DNA of 64,000 nt, from the NCBI RefSeq assembly GCF_011043775.1, contig NZ_JAAKXY010000002.1, positions 765,901 to 829,900 of the forward strand, read 5' to 3'. Origin of the DNA: Natronolimnobius sp. AArcel1. GTDB lineage: Archaea; Halobacteriota; Halobacteria; Halobacteriales; Natrialbaceae. Shown in pieces: positions 19,073 through 27,709 of this stretch. Below the pieces are notes generated by a model. It saw only the letters and a list, made by a program, of their open reading frames with translations. It was not told where the DNA came from and did no database searches. How positions within the stretch are numbered: the first letter of the stretch is position 1; every line of letters starts with the position of its first letter. The translations under genes and the position numbers were made by a program.

Positions 19073-19479
19073 ATCTCTCACCAAAAGAGTCCGAACGACT
19101 CACGATCTTCATGGCCGCAGAGCTCGCTCGCCGCCGCAAGTCTCGCGGCGTCAAGCTGAATCACCCCGAAACGGTTGCCTACATCTCCGACTGGGCCTGC
19201 GAGGCTGCCCGTGACGGCAAATCCGTCTCACAGATCCGAGCGGAGGCAACCCAGTTACTCACCCGCGAGGACGTCATGAGCGGCGTTCCCGAAATGGTCG
19301 ACATGATTCAAGTCGAACCCGTCTTCCCCGACGGCACGAAGCTCGTCACCATCCACGAACCGATCCGAGCCGATAGTCGTGACCAACTCGAGGCCGTCGA
19401 CCCCGATCCGGACGAGGACCTCGAGACGGCTGGACGCGAACCGGGCGACAGTCTCGAGACCGAGACGGAGGGTGAATAG
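19069..19479 (+). CDS. ureA: Urease gamma subunit UreA
   Basis: 136 residues. The core ([57 protein letters not shown]) is the standard ~100-residue gamma subunit. The ~35 C-terminal residues are an acidic extension. ATG 19069 overlaps the TGA stop of the second ureC and begins exactly at the conserved N-terminus, so the start is well supported. Confidence 0.95.
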   Translation: MNLSPKESERLTIFMAAELARRRKSRGVKLNHPETVAYISDWACEAARDGKSVSQIRAEATQLLTREDVMSGVPEMVDMIQVEPVFPDGTKLVTIHEPIRADSRDQLEAVDPDPDEDLETAGREPGDSLETETEGE

Positions 19480-20100
19480 ATGGGGTACCGAGACGTCGCA
19501 AAAGTTGGTCTCGGCGGTCCGGTCGGGTCGGGAAAGACCGCACTGGTCAAACATCTCGTGCCGGCGCTTGTGGAGGAGGGATACGAGGTTGGCGTCATCG
19601 CAAACGACATTATGACGCAGGAGGACGCTGACGTGTTCCGCGAGACGTTCGCCGATCTCCTCCCTGAGGACCTCGTGGATGGCGTCGAAACGGGTGCCTG
19701 TCCGCACACCGGCATTCGTGAAGATCCGTCGATGAACCTCGCGGCGATCGATGAGTTCACCGAACGACATCCCGACCTCGATGTCGTCTTGATCGAGAGC
19801 GGCGGTGACAACCTCGCCGCAACCTTCAACCCCGAACTCGCCGACTATTTCCTGTTCATTATCTCGGTCGCAGAAGGTGAGGACATCCCACGAAAACGTG
19901 GCCCCGGCGTCACGCAGGCCGATCTGCTGGTCGTCAACAAAACTGATCTCGCGCCCCACGTCGATGCCGATCTGGATGTGATCGAATCCGACGCCGCAGC
20001 CGTTCGTGGTGACGACCCGTTCGTCTTCACCAACTGCAAGGACGGCTCAGGCATCGACGAAACCCTCGAGCATATCGAGCGAGAGGTGCTGTTCGCGTGA
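19480..20100 (+). CDS. ureG: Urease accessory GTPase UreG
   Basis: 206 residues. P-loop GGPVGSGKT is at residues ~12-20, the nickel-binding CPH motif is in [11 protein letters not shown], and the G4-like NKTDL is present. UreG supplies nickel to apo-urease with GTP hydrolysis in complex with UreD, UreE and UreF. The gene begins directly after the ureA stop and ends overlapping the GTG start of ureD. Confidence 0.95.
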   Translation: MGYRDVAKVGLGGPVGSGKTALVKHLVPALVEEGYEVGVIANDIMTQEDADVFRETFADLLPEDLVDGVETGACPHTGIREDPSMNLAAIDEFTERHPDLDVVLIESGGDNLAATFNPELADYFLFIISVAEGEDIPRKRGPGVTQADLLVVNKTDLAPHVDADLDVIESDAAAVRGDDPFVFTNCKDGSGIDETLEHIEREVLFA

Positions 20101-21104
20101 GCGGCACCGAGACGACCGCCCGCAGCGAAACCGGGCAACTGCCACCCGCGTTCGCTGGCTACGCCGACGAGTCGCTCGCACAGGCTCCCGCCGGCGGCCC
20201 CGGAAAGAACGGCCTGCTCGAGGCGACGTTTGCCCGCGAGGGCGACGCTCCGACTCGACTCATCCACGACCGTGCGAAGGTTCCGTACCATCACACCGGC
20301 ACGCTCGAGACCGATCCAGCGCCCAGCCTCACGACGCTCGTGGCCCAGGAACCGACGGGCGGCGTCGCACAGGGTGATCGTCACCGAATGCAAATCGACG
20401 CGAAAGCGGGCGCACGCGCACACGTCACCACCCAGAGTGCAACGAAAGTCCACAGCATGCATGCGAACTACGCGCATCTCGATGCCTCGCTGTCGGTGGC
20501 AGCCGATGGCTACCTCGAGTACATGCCGGGGCCGACTATCCTCAACGAGGATGCGCGGTGCTTGCAAACCGTGAGCGTCGATATCGAAAGCGGGGCGGTG
20601 GCCGTTATCGCAGACGTGCTCGTGCCTGATGGTCTGTCCGACCACGAGTCGTTCAGTTTTGACCACTACCATGCACGCGTCGATGCCGACCACGAGGGCC
20701 GACTCATCTGTGCGGACGCGGTCGACCTGCGGCCGGCAGAGCGCGACCCGCGCGATCCGGCGACCGTCGGCGAGTACAGCACTGTTGGCTCGCTGTATAT
20801 TATCGCACCGACGGCGGATGCCGATGCGAACGAGGGTGAGCGCGATGCTGCGAACGCCACCAATTCCAACCCTGCACCCGCGATCACACCCGATCTCGAG
20901 GATCTTACGGACGCCATCCACGACCGGCTTGCCGACTTCGAGGGCGTCCACGCGGGCGTTTCGACGCTTCCCTTCGAGTCGGGTGCAGTCGTTCGCCTGC
21001 TTGGTCATCGAGAGGCAGACGTCACCGAGGCCCTGCGACAGGCATGGGACGAAACGCGACAGCAGACACTGGGGGTCGGCGCACCTGCCGACCGGCGATA
21101 CTGA
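20097..21104 (+). CDS. ureD: Urease accessory protein UreD
   Basis: 335 residues starting at GTG (GTGA overlap with ureG). A ~35-residue N-terminal extension precedes the UreD beta-helix fold: [44 protein letters not shown]. UreD is the scaffold that binds urease and the UreF/UreG pair during nickel insertion. An insertion rich in Asn/Ala/Asp lies near residues 240-262. The stop shares one base with the ureE start. Confidence 0.92.
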   Translation: MSGTETTARSETGQLPPAFAGYADESLAQAPAGGPGKNGLLEATFAREGDAPTRLIHDRAKVPYHHTGTLETDPAPSLTTLVAQEPTGGVAQGDRHRMQIDAKAGARAHVTTQSATKVHSMHANYAHLDASLSVAADGYLEYMPGPTILNEDARCLQTVSVDIESGAVAVIADVLVPDGLSDHESFSFDHYHARVDADHEGRLICADAVDLRPAERDPRDPATVGEYSTVGSLYIIAPTADADANEGERDAANATNSNPAPAITPDLEDLTDAIHDRLADFEGVHAGVSTLPFESGAVVRLLGHREADVTEALRQAWDETRQQTLGVGAPADRRY

Positions 21105-21805
21105 TGGAGCAAATCGACGGCATCGTCGGCAATGTCCACGCCGACGCTGAACTCGCCGCGCTGCGGGCCGAACACGCCGATGCGGGCACGCTCGAGCGTG
21201 TCGTCATCGACGCCGGCCGGCGCAGGCGGTCGCGCTTTCGTGAGATGACAGATGCGGGAACAGATGTCGGTGTCGTCGTCGACAGCGCCGCAATCTCCGC
21301 GGGCGACGTGTTGCTCGTCGATGATGAGCGCATGATCGTCGTCGCGTTCGAACCTCGCGAGGCACTCGCCGTGACGTTGCCCGAGGCGACGCCCCAGACG
21401 CTCGAGGCGGCGGTTGAACTCGGCCATCGCGTCGGGAACCAGCACTGGGATCTGGCAGTTGAGGATGGCATCGCCTATGTTCCGCTCGAGGCCGACCAGC
21501 ATATCGTCGAGCGGGTCGTCACCGACGTGATTCCAGGAGCAAGCGTCGAGGCGGTGACAGTCGAGGCCGAACTGTTCGTTTCCGACGGCGCTGAGACGGT
21601 CCCAGACCACGAGCACGAACACGGCGGCGCTGACCACGCCCATGGCGACGGTGGCCACTCCCACACGCACGGTCACGGCGATCACTCGCATTCACACGAG
21701 CACGAACATGCACACGGTGACGCCGATCACTCACACTCTCGCGGACACGAACACAGGCATACAGACACCACTGACCACTCCCATCCACACGATCATGACC
21801 ACTGA
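21104..21805 (+). CDS. ureE: Urease nickel metallochaperone UreE with long His tail
   Basis: 233 residues. The UreE peptide-binding and metal-binding domains end near residue 165 (GHRVGNQHWDLAVEDG carries the central His). The final ~65 residues contain about 25 histidines alternating with Asp, Glu, Ser and Gly. That is far longer than the tail of Klebsiella UreE and could store nickel. ATG 21104 lies in TGATG with the ureD stop. The last 11 bases overlap the start of ureF, so the tail is coded right into the next gene. Confidence 0.92.
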   Translation: MEQIDGIVGNVHADAELAALRAEHADAGTLERVVIDAGRRRRSRFREMTDAGTDVGVVVDSAAISAGDVLLVDDERMIVVAFEPREALAVTLPEATPQTLEAAVELGHRVGNQHWDLAVEDGIAYVPLEADQHIVERVVTDVIPGASVEAVTVEAELFVSDGAETVPDHEHEHGGADHAHGDGGHSHTHGHGDHSHSHEHEHAHGDADHSHSRGHEHRHTDTTDHSHPHDHDH

Positions 21806-22493
21806 CGCCGACGCGTTCCTCTCGGCCCTCCGCCTGTCCGACTCGTTTCTACCAGTCGGGGGCTACACGGCCTCCTACGGCCTCGAGCAGTACCTGAACG
21901 AAGGGCGAATAGAGACTCACGACGAGCTCGAGGCGGTGGTCGCTGCGTTCCTCCGTCGGGTTGTCGGCCCCTGTGAGGTGGTGGCGCTGTCGAACGCCCA
22001 CGCGGCGAGTGCGGACGCAGCTCTTGACGCATTTTGTGCGGTCGACGAACGGCTTCACGCGGTGACGATGCCTCGAGAGTTCCGCGAGAGTTCGACAAAA
22101 GCCGGTGCGAAGCTGTGCGAGTTGCTGTTCGAAGTGGACGGCGACCGCGCGTTTGACGCTGCGGTTGCGAACGCTATCGACGCCGACGAGACGCCGGGGC
22201 ACTATCCCGTTGTCTTCGGCGCGGTCGCCCAGACACGCGGGCTGTCGCGACGCGAGGCCTGCCTCGCCTACGCCCACGCGTTCGTCACCGGCCTGCTCGG
22301 GGCCGCACAGCGACTTGGCCGGTTCGGCCACACCGCGATTCAGTCCATTCTCGAGTCGCTGCGACCCGTGATTGCCGCAGTCTGTGATCGCTACGTCGAG
22401 CGCGATCCGTCAGCGATGGTGTCGTTCGCGCCGCTTGCCGAAATCATGGGGATGCGACACGAACGCGCGGGTCGGCGACTGTTCATGAGCTGA
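21795..22493 (+). CDS. ureF: Urease accessory protein UreF
   Basis: 232 residues. The conserved N-terminus LRLSDSFLPVGGYTASYGLEQ and the C-terminal SFAPLAEIMGMRHE identify UreF, an all-helical protein that binds UreD and gates UreG activity. The start at ATG 21795 inside the end of ureE begins directly before the conserved region; upstream in-frame codons would translate the His-tail DNA in another frame. It is last in the urease operon. Confidence 0.93.
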   Translation: MTTDADAFLSALRLSDSFLPVGGYTASYGLEQYLNEGRIETHDELEAVVAAFLRRVVGPCEVVALSNAHAASADAALDAFCAVDERLHAVTMPREFRESSTKAGAKLCELLFEVDGDRAFDAAVANAIDADETPGHYPVVFGAVAQTRGLSRREACLAYAHAFVTGLLGAAQRLGRFGHTAIQSILESLRPVIAAVCDRYVERDPSAMVSFAPLAEIMGMRHERAGRRLFMS

Positions 22494-22534
22494 TTTTCTG
22501 ACCCAACTCGTTCGTTCTCAGCTGGGGAATCCTC

Positions 22535-22792
22535 TCACGACGTTCGTTTGAACTGATTGTAGAGCCAGCCGAATGCAACGCCAGCGGCAAAGCCATCGAG
22601 ACCGCCCCAGACGATTCCAGTTAACGTGCCGCCCTGATCGGCTTCGAAGCCGGGATACAGGTCGGCGAACAGCGTCCGCCACTGGTTCCCCCAGCCAATT
22701 CTCGAGGCGACACCGATGAAGCCGATACTCGCCGCGACTGTCGTGCCGAGTGCGAACCCGAATGCTAGGATCGAGTCGACTGTGCAGTTCAC
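22535..22792 (-). CDS. Small two-helix membrane protein, holin-like family of archaea
   Basis: 85 residues from a GTG start at 22792. Two hydrophobic segments (residues ~8-28 and ~60-80) flank a loop with LYPGFEADQGGTLTGIVWGGLDGF. This matches a widespread archaeal/bacterial family often labelled holin because of its small size. No phage genes surround it, so a lytic role is not implied. It is convergent with ureF and divergent from the winged-helix gene at 22999. Confidence 0.65.
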   Translation of the reverse strand: MNCTVDSILAFGFALGTTVAASIGFIGVASRIGWGNQWRTLFADLYPGFEADQGGTLTGIVWGGLDGFAAGVAFGWLYNQFKRTS

Positions 22793-22966
22793 GGGACGAC
22801 TTCGTCTCCGGTGCCGTCCGTTGTGGTTGCGTTTTCGATTGCATCCTCGAAGCGTACCGTCGTTCCGGTGGTAAATCTATGACATGCGTCTGCGCGCTGT
22901 ATTTTCCCGTCCAACCGTGGAATTAAATTCGTACGTGTTACCCCCTCAACGGCCGATGGGCGCAAG

Positions 22967-22974
22967 TTTTAGTA
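22967..22974 (+). promoter_or_regulatory. TATA-like box of the winged-helix/ESCRT-like operon
   Basis: TTTTAGTA lies 25-32 bases before the ATG at 22999. It supports a leaderless transcript covering the five genes to 30626 and the choice of ATG 22999 over an upstream in-frame start at 22984. Confidence 0.6.
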
Positions 22975-22998
22975 TGCGAGCATGTGTGTCATTTTACA

Positions 22999-24117
22999 AT
23001 GACTCTCTTACCTGTTGATACTGACGTTCTGGAAGATGTCTGTCGAGACATCGCACAGGACAATTACGGATTTATCTACGTCTCCGATCAGAAGGGGGAG
23101 ATCAAATCCGCGTACGAGAGTTCAGACGTCGGGTTCGTCAACGCACGGTCGCTTTCTGTCAGTGATATGCGCAAGGCACTGGCCGAGATGGCGACCGACG
23201 AGTTCGTCGACGTTGAGCAACTTCGGGACGGCGTTTTCTACGTCGATCCGTTCGGTGTCAAAGGGAACATGAACATCACTCGCGAACTCACGAACTTATT
23301 CGGTCAACGTCTTGTTGTCACCGGCGAGACGCTCCGTTCGCGGTTTTCGCTGGCGATTGATGACATGGAGTTCTTCGCCGACGAACTCGCGGAACGAAAC
23401 TACCTCCGGCGGATCACCGCTGGCAAACGCGATTACTACACAATCGGCCCGCAACTCAAAGAACACGCCGACGACGTCGGTCTCGACTCCCGACTCGAGC
23501 GAGAGGCGTCAGACGGAAAGATTGCCCACAGTGACCTCGAGAACGTCATCGACGTCGACGCAACCTCGGACGTGATTCGGTATCTCGATCGGGAGGGATA
23601 CATTGTCGACCTGGATGGAGAGTATCTGGTCGAGGAGGCGCTCGACGAGTACGCTCGGTACCTGGCCGAAGAGATTGAAGACGCCGTCGAAGCGGTGTTC
23701 GAGGACTCGAGTTACGTGCTTCAAACCAACGAGTTTGACCGCGTCGTTGAAAATGAGATTGAGAGTCGGTTCGATGTTCTCTCGCAGGCTCGCAGTGTTC
23801 GCCGGGAACTCCTCGAGAGCACCGCCGATACACTGGTTGATCGCCTCGGTCTCGAGGCGGGACGGGAGATGGTCGAGGCGGTCGATCCGTTCGAGGACGT
23901 GGCCGAGGACCACGCCAGGCGGATTCGAACCGATCTGAAAGCCGATCAGGAACAGCTTCCTGGAACACTGCCGGAGTGGGTCGAACTGGCTGAGGAGTAT
24001 TTCGAGGAACTACATGTTAGCAACGCGACGGCGGTCAACGAGTACGTTCGCGACGCAGTTCGAGAACGGTACCGAGAACTCGTTAATGAGGAGGAGTTCG
24101 GCGGAATGGCCGAATAA
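22999..24117 (+). CDS. Tandem winged-helix protein of unknown function
   Basis: 372 residues. No family is recognised by eye. The N-terminal ~220 residues read as repeated winged-helix units, each with helices followed by a beta wing: DGVFYVDPFG, then NYLRRITAGKRDYYTIG, then GKIAHSDLENVIDV with GYIVDLDGEYLVEEAL. The C-terminal ~150 residues are acidic helices. The protein is cytosolic. It is first of five co-directional genes that also encode an ESCRT-III-like protein and a Vps4-like ATPase. Tandem winged helices are the fold of ESCRT-II subunits and of the UFL1 N-terminus, so a scaffold role is conceivable. That is inference. Confidence 0.7.
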   Translation: MTLLPVDTDVLEDVCRDIAQDNYGFIYVSDQKGEIKSAYESSDVGFVNARSLSVSDMRKALAEMATDEFVDVEQLRDGVFYVDPFGVKGNMNITRELTNLFGQRLVVTGETLRSRFSLAIDDMEFFADELAERNYLRRITAGKRDYYTIGPQLKEHADDVGLDSRLEREASDGKIAHSDLENVIDVDATSDVIRYLDREGYIVDLDGEYLVEEALDEYARYLAEEIEDAVEAVFEDSSYVLQTNEFDRVVENEIESRFDVLSQARSVRRELLESTADTLVDRLGLEAGREMVEAVDPFEDVAEDHARRIRTDLKADQEQLPGTLPEWVELAEEYFEELHVSNATAVNEYVRDAVRERYRELVNEEEFGGMAE

Positions 24118-24152
24118 TTGATACCAAAACGACATACAGCAACTGATCAACA

Positions 24153-25214
24153 ATGCCGCAAAAATACGAATTCGAACGCATAGAAAGCGACGGACGGGAA
24201 TACGTGATCGCGGATCCGGTCAACCAGACGGCTGACCCAGTCCGTCTCGACGCCAGGTGGATTGAGGGCGACGATATCGAAGGCGAGTGGGAACGTGCTG
24301 TTCGGGCGATCATCAAGACTGACTTGCTCGGTTCGATGGAACTTAAAGAGGGGAATGGGCGAATCGATCGCAGACAGGCAATCGAGACGCTCGCAGCCGC
24401 CAGCGACGAGGACGGCGATATCGTCACCAGCACGCAGCAAGCCGAGGCGCTGATCGAGTTCTTCGCTGACGAGGACATCCTCGAGTTACAAAGTGGACAG
24501 GTCGTGATGCTTCGCAATCCCGGCAAGAACCCCGAAGAGATAAATGGACGGATGATCCTGAACTGGGCGGCCGCAATCGACGCCTGTGTGGAAAAGATCA
24601 CCGAGACTATCGGACGAGTCGACGACGCAAAGAAAAAACTTGAGAATCGGATCGACGACATCGACCAGGAATCAGGAAAGATCGACGAACATTTGGAAGA
24701 AACTGCCCAGGAACTCAGGAGCCTTGGCGATGGACCTGGCGTTCCGGACGATCCGTCGGCGCTTTCTCAGGACGAACGTGACCGCTTCCAACAGCTCAAA
24801 CGGAAGCTGATCTACCACAAGAAGATGAAAGAGGCGGATCAAGAGAACTTAGCGGAGAAAGTCGAGAGCGGGGCCGATAGACTCGCTGATAACATCGAAA
24901 TGTTGGAATCAGCCAAGACGACACTCGGGAACAAGCGAGAGCAGGTTCGTACTCAGGCGCTGAAAAAGCAGACGTTCCCAGACGAGGCGATGAACATTGT
25001 TGACAATATGGGCGAACTGACAACTCAACTTGCGGGTGTCGGCGGCATTCAAGAAGCAATCGAGCAGACGCCGGACCACGAAGTCGGCAGCGTGGTTGAC
25101 GACGTCCTTGGCAGCATCGACGGGGTCGGTGAAACCGCACAGCAGACCGCTGGCGAGGAGATGCAAAGTGAGGCGGAACGGGAGGCGGAAGCGAACGAAC
25201 TCGAGATGTCGTAG
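24153..25214 (+). CDS. Winged-helix plus helical-hairpin protein, ESCRT-III-like
   Basis: 353 residues, soluble. Residues ~45-122 look like a winged helix ending in a beta wing (ILELQSGQVVML). Residues ~133-190 and ~205-270 are two long charged helices joined by a loop, the alpha1-alpha2 hairpin layout of ESCRT-III. A short helix NIVDNMGELTTQLAGVGGIQ (~281-300) and an acidic C-terminal tail (~330-353) follow, where ESCRT-III proteins have alpha3-5 and the Vps4-binding motif. An N-terminal winged helix before an ESCRT-III core is the layout of CHMP7. A Vps4-type ATPase is two genes downstream. Similarity is architectural, not a proven match; a generic coiled-coil protein is the alternative. 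Confidence 0.6.
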   Translation: MPQKYEFERIESDGREYVIADPVNQTADPVRLDARWIEGDDIEGEWERAVRAIIKTDLLGSMELKEGNGRIDRRQAIETLAAASDEDGDIVTSTQQAEALIEFFADEDILELQSGQVVMLRNPGKNPEEINGRMILNWAAAIDACVEKITETIGRVDDAKKKLENRIDDIDQESGKIDEHLEETAQELRSLGDGPGVPDDPSALSQDERDRFQQLKRKLIYHKKMKEADQENLAEKVESGADRLADNIEMLESAKTTLGNKREQVRTQALKKQTFPDEAMNIVDNMGELTTQLAGVGGIQEAIEQTPDHEVGSVVDDVLGSIDGVGETAQQTAGEEMQSEAEREAEANELEMS

Positions 25215-25215
25215 G

Positions 25216-25926
25216 ATGCGTGCGGACTCGCTACTGCAAGGAATCCGACGGATCGATCGGCAGGGAGAACAGCTCCTCTCCTTGCGAACATTTTCAGGGG
25301 TCGAACTGGGTCACCGGATCGATGCGACGATGGACGCACTTGTCGATTTAGCCGAGTTGCTCCGCGCCGGGGCGCCGTTTCCACCGCGAGTGGAACTCGT
25401 ATCGAATGCGGGCGGTGGTCGCAGCAGTCGAACGAACGTGACAAACCCAAACTGTACTGACGCTGATCGAGACGAATTCCCCCTCGTACGTCGCGTTCTT
25501 GAGACTAGTTACGAACGCGGTGGGGCGACAACCGACCAACTTGACCCGGGGATCGCCAACCGAGTTGTGACTGACGAACGGTTTGAGACAGTCGATTCCT
25601 GGGTTCTTGTTCCGCTTTCGGGCGCCGAACCGTACGCGTCTAACTGGCGTCCGGTCATCGAAACGCTCTCGGCCCGACTTGATAGAATTGTTGAGGATTT
25701 CAGGAGAATCGTCCGTCGGGTGCGGGCCGCAGAGACAGATCGCCTACTCATCAACGGCTGCGAGGCGGTCGTCGAGATGCTTGAGACACTGTTGCTTGTT
25801 GTTCAGCGAGCCGATGCTGATTCACGGTACGTTCGTAATCGGACTGACCAGCGCCAGGGAGAACTGTTATCGACGATCGAGCAAGCCACGACGCAGCTAC
25901 AACCACAGAGTAACGACAATGCTTAA
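25216..25926 (+). CDS. Helical protein of unknown function in ESCRT-like operon
   Basis: 236 residues, mostly predicted helix and soluble, with no recognised family. The N-terminal half has heptad-like Leu spacing (LVDLAELLRAGAPF). A loop region (residues ~60-110) follows, then two long helices at ~150-190 and ~195-225 (CEAVVEMLETLLLVVQRAD). ATG 25216 is two bases after the preceding stop, and the end overlaps the AAA ATPase start by eight bases. The coupling implies it works with both neighbours, perhaps as adaptor or co-polymer. Confidence 0.7.
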   Translation: MRADSLLQGIRRIDRQGEQLLSLRTFSGVELGHRIDATMDALVDLAELLRAGAPFPPRVELVSNAGGGRSSRTNVTNPNCTDADRDEFPLVRRVLETSYERGGATTDQLDPGIANRVVTDERFETVDSWVLVPLSGAEPYASNWRPVIETLSARLDRIVEDFRRIVRRVRAAETDRLLINGCEAVVEMLETLLLVVQRADADSRYVRNRTDQRQGELLSTIEQATTQLQPQSNDNA

Positions 25927-27709
25927 TCTGACGCCAATACTGAAACGAGATCAGCCAACCTCGAAAATCAAAATCGGGGCGAAAAAAGTCGGTCCAAACA
26001 CCGACACCGTCGAGATCCGTCACAACGATGGGCGGGCATTTTTCTATGTCGAGCCGATTGATGACTCAATTGTTGACGGTATCGGGAACAAAGTTCGAAT
26101 GCACCAGAACGTCAAGACGGTGTTCGGGGGAATCGACCGTGGGACTGACTTTCTCGTCGATCCTGATGCCGGCAAACGTGACGTCGTAGAGTGTTCCAGA
26201 GCGAAGATTCACACGAGTGAAGTCGCCCCGGACGACCTCGAGCCGTTCCTCCGGGAGAACGATTACCTGTTACACCCGATGGAAGAGGTCGTTCCGAAAG
26301 GCGACGATCTGGCGACGTTCGAGGTTGCTGAGATGGAGCCCTCGGGCTACACCACGCTTCGAGTCACTCCGAACACGGACCTTGAGTTCATTGACGCCGG
26401 CGAACTGCGGGAACTGCGAGCAACGAGAAACGCAACCGGGCGCGGTCCTGGTGGCGGTGCGGGAGAAGGCGAAGCCGGCGATGATGAGGAGGTACAGGTA
26501 TCGCTCGAGCCCAAGAAGCCGACAGTCAGCTTTGAGGAGGATGTCGCTGGGCTGCCGGAGGTGAAACGAACAGCGGAGAACCTGCTTGCGCTGTTTGATC
26601 CCGACGTTCGTGACGAGGTTGTCGAACGGTACGGTGACGAGTTCGCCTCGCGAGGTAACAGTATGCTGCTGTACGGGCCGCCTGGTTGCGGGAAGACGCT
26701 GATCTCTGAGGCAATCGCCTACGAGGCTAAATACAACTCAAACATTGAGGATAGCTACGGCGAGGTAAAGTTCCTCGAGATCAAGGGCAGCGACGTGCTC
26801 TCGAAGTACTCCGGCGAGTCCGAGAAACGCGTCGAGGCGATTTTCGAGAAGGCTCACGGAATCGCCCAGGAGGGGTTTGCTGTCCTCTTTTTTGACGAGG
26901 TTGATACCCTTATTCCAGACCGCGGTGACGACTCGTTGCAGCGCCACGAGCGGTCGCTGACTAACGCCTTCCTCCAGGAGATGAACGAGATCGAAGACAA
27001 CCTCCTCGTAATCGGCGCGACGAATATGCCGTTTACGATTGATCCGGCTGCGACCCGGCGGTTTCCGATCCAGCAGTTCATCCCACAGCCCGATCGGGAA
27101 GTAATGGCCGAGGTCTGGCGGAAACATCTTTCGTCGATGACGGAGACTGAAACCATTGATTACGAGCGTCTCGGCGTCGCCTCGGAAGGATACACTCCGG
27201 CTGAAATCGCCGATCGCGTCCTCGGCAGCGATCTCCAGCGGGAGTTCGTCGAGAGCGTCTATCTTCCGGAACGAGACCCGATCGAGCCCGACACTGAGTA
27301 CTTCGTTGATCGCCTCGAGCGGACCGATCCGAAGACGATTCGCCAGTACGTCGCTAGCGTCCGCACCAAGATCGACGATCTCGAGGGGTATCCAGAACTG
27401 CGCCGATACGTTGAGGCACAGGCGGACCGGTTGGGGATGCAACTCGGGAACGAACCGTCGTCGCTCGAGCGGCTGTTAGGTGGCGGCTCTGGCGGTAATT
27501 CTGCTAGTGAATCTGGCGGGGGCTCTGGTGGCGATTCCAGATCGGACGGCGCTCAAGCGAGGGACATGGACGGTTTCGCGATGACCGAGTCCGCAACCAG
27601 CGACGCCGTTGGAAGGGATGACGTTGGTGTTGACGGTGCTAGTGCCACTGACGGATCAGACGAAGACGGCTTTGAGTTCGGTACTGGGGGTGAGTCCGAT
27701 GACCGATAA
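25919..27709 (+). CDS. AAA ATPase of the Vps4/Cdc48 type
   Basis: 596 residues. An N-terminal domain of ~160 residues (beta-rich, not a recognisable MIT domain) and an acidic/Gly linker precede one AAA module: Walker A GPPGCGKT 253-260, pore loop SKYSGESEKR 295-304, Walker B VLFFDEVD 322-329, sensor-1 IGATN 365-369 and paired Arg fingers 380-381. The pore loop is of the Vps4/katanin/p97 kind used to thread substrates. The C-terminal ~75 residues are a disordered Gly/Ser/Asp tail. Only one AAA ring is present, unlike the two-ring Cdc48 of archaea. Its stop overlaps the next gene by 11 bases. A disassembly role for the ESCRT-III-like neighbour is inferred. Confidence 0.85.
   Translation: MLNLTPILKRDQPTSKIKIGAKKVGPNTDTVEIRHNDGRAFFYVEPIDDSIVDGIGNKVRMHQNVKTVFGGIDRGTDFLVDPDAGKRDVVECSRAKIHTSEVAPDDLEPFLRENDYLLHPMEEVVPKGDDLATFEVAEMEPSGYTTLRVTPNTDLEFIDAGELRELRATRNATGRGPGGGAGEGEAGDDEEVQVSLEPKKPTVSFEEDVAGLPEVKRTAENLLALFDPDVRDEVVERYGDEFASRGNSMLLYGPPGCGKTLISEAIAYEAKYNSNIEDSYGEVKFLEIKGSDVLSKYSGESEKRVEAIFEKAHGIAQEGFAVLFFDEVDTLIPDRGDDSLQRHERSLTNAFLQEMNEIEDNLLVIGATNMPFTIDPAATRRFPIQQFIPQPDREVMAEVWRKHLSSMTETETIDYERLGVASEGYTPAEIADRVLGSDLQREFVESVYLPERDPIEPDTEYFVDRLERTDPKTIRQYVASVRTKIDDLEGYPELRRYVEAQADRLGMQLGNEPSSLERLLGGGSGGNSASESGGGSGGDSRSDGAQARDMDGFAMTESATSDAVGRDDVGVDGASATDGSDEDGFEFGTGGESDDR

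Noticed and set aside
22535..22792. Holin-like protein as a sign of a prophage
   Set aside because: No integrase, capsid, terminase or lysis genes are nearby, and the family is common in archaeal chromosomes.
25030..25215. Longer N-terminus for the helical protein starting at 25030
   Set aside because: The extra residues are Arg/Ser-rich, unlike the acidic proteome, and overlap the preceding gene in another frame; ATG 25216 directly follows that gene.
25583..25918. Longer N-terminus for the AAA ATPase starting at 25583
   Set aside because: The added sequence is basic and lies within the coding region of the previous gene; the acidic, ordered sequence begins at ATG 25919.
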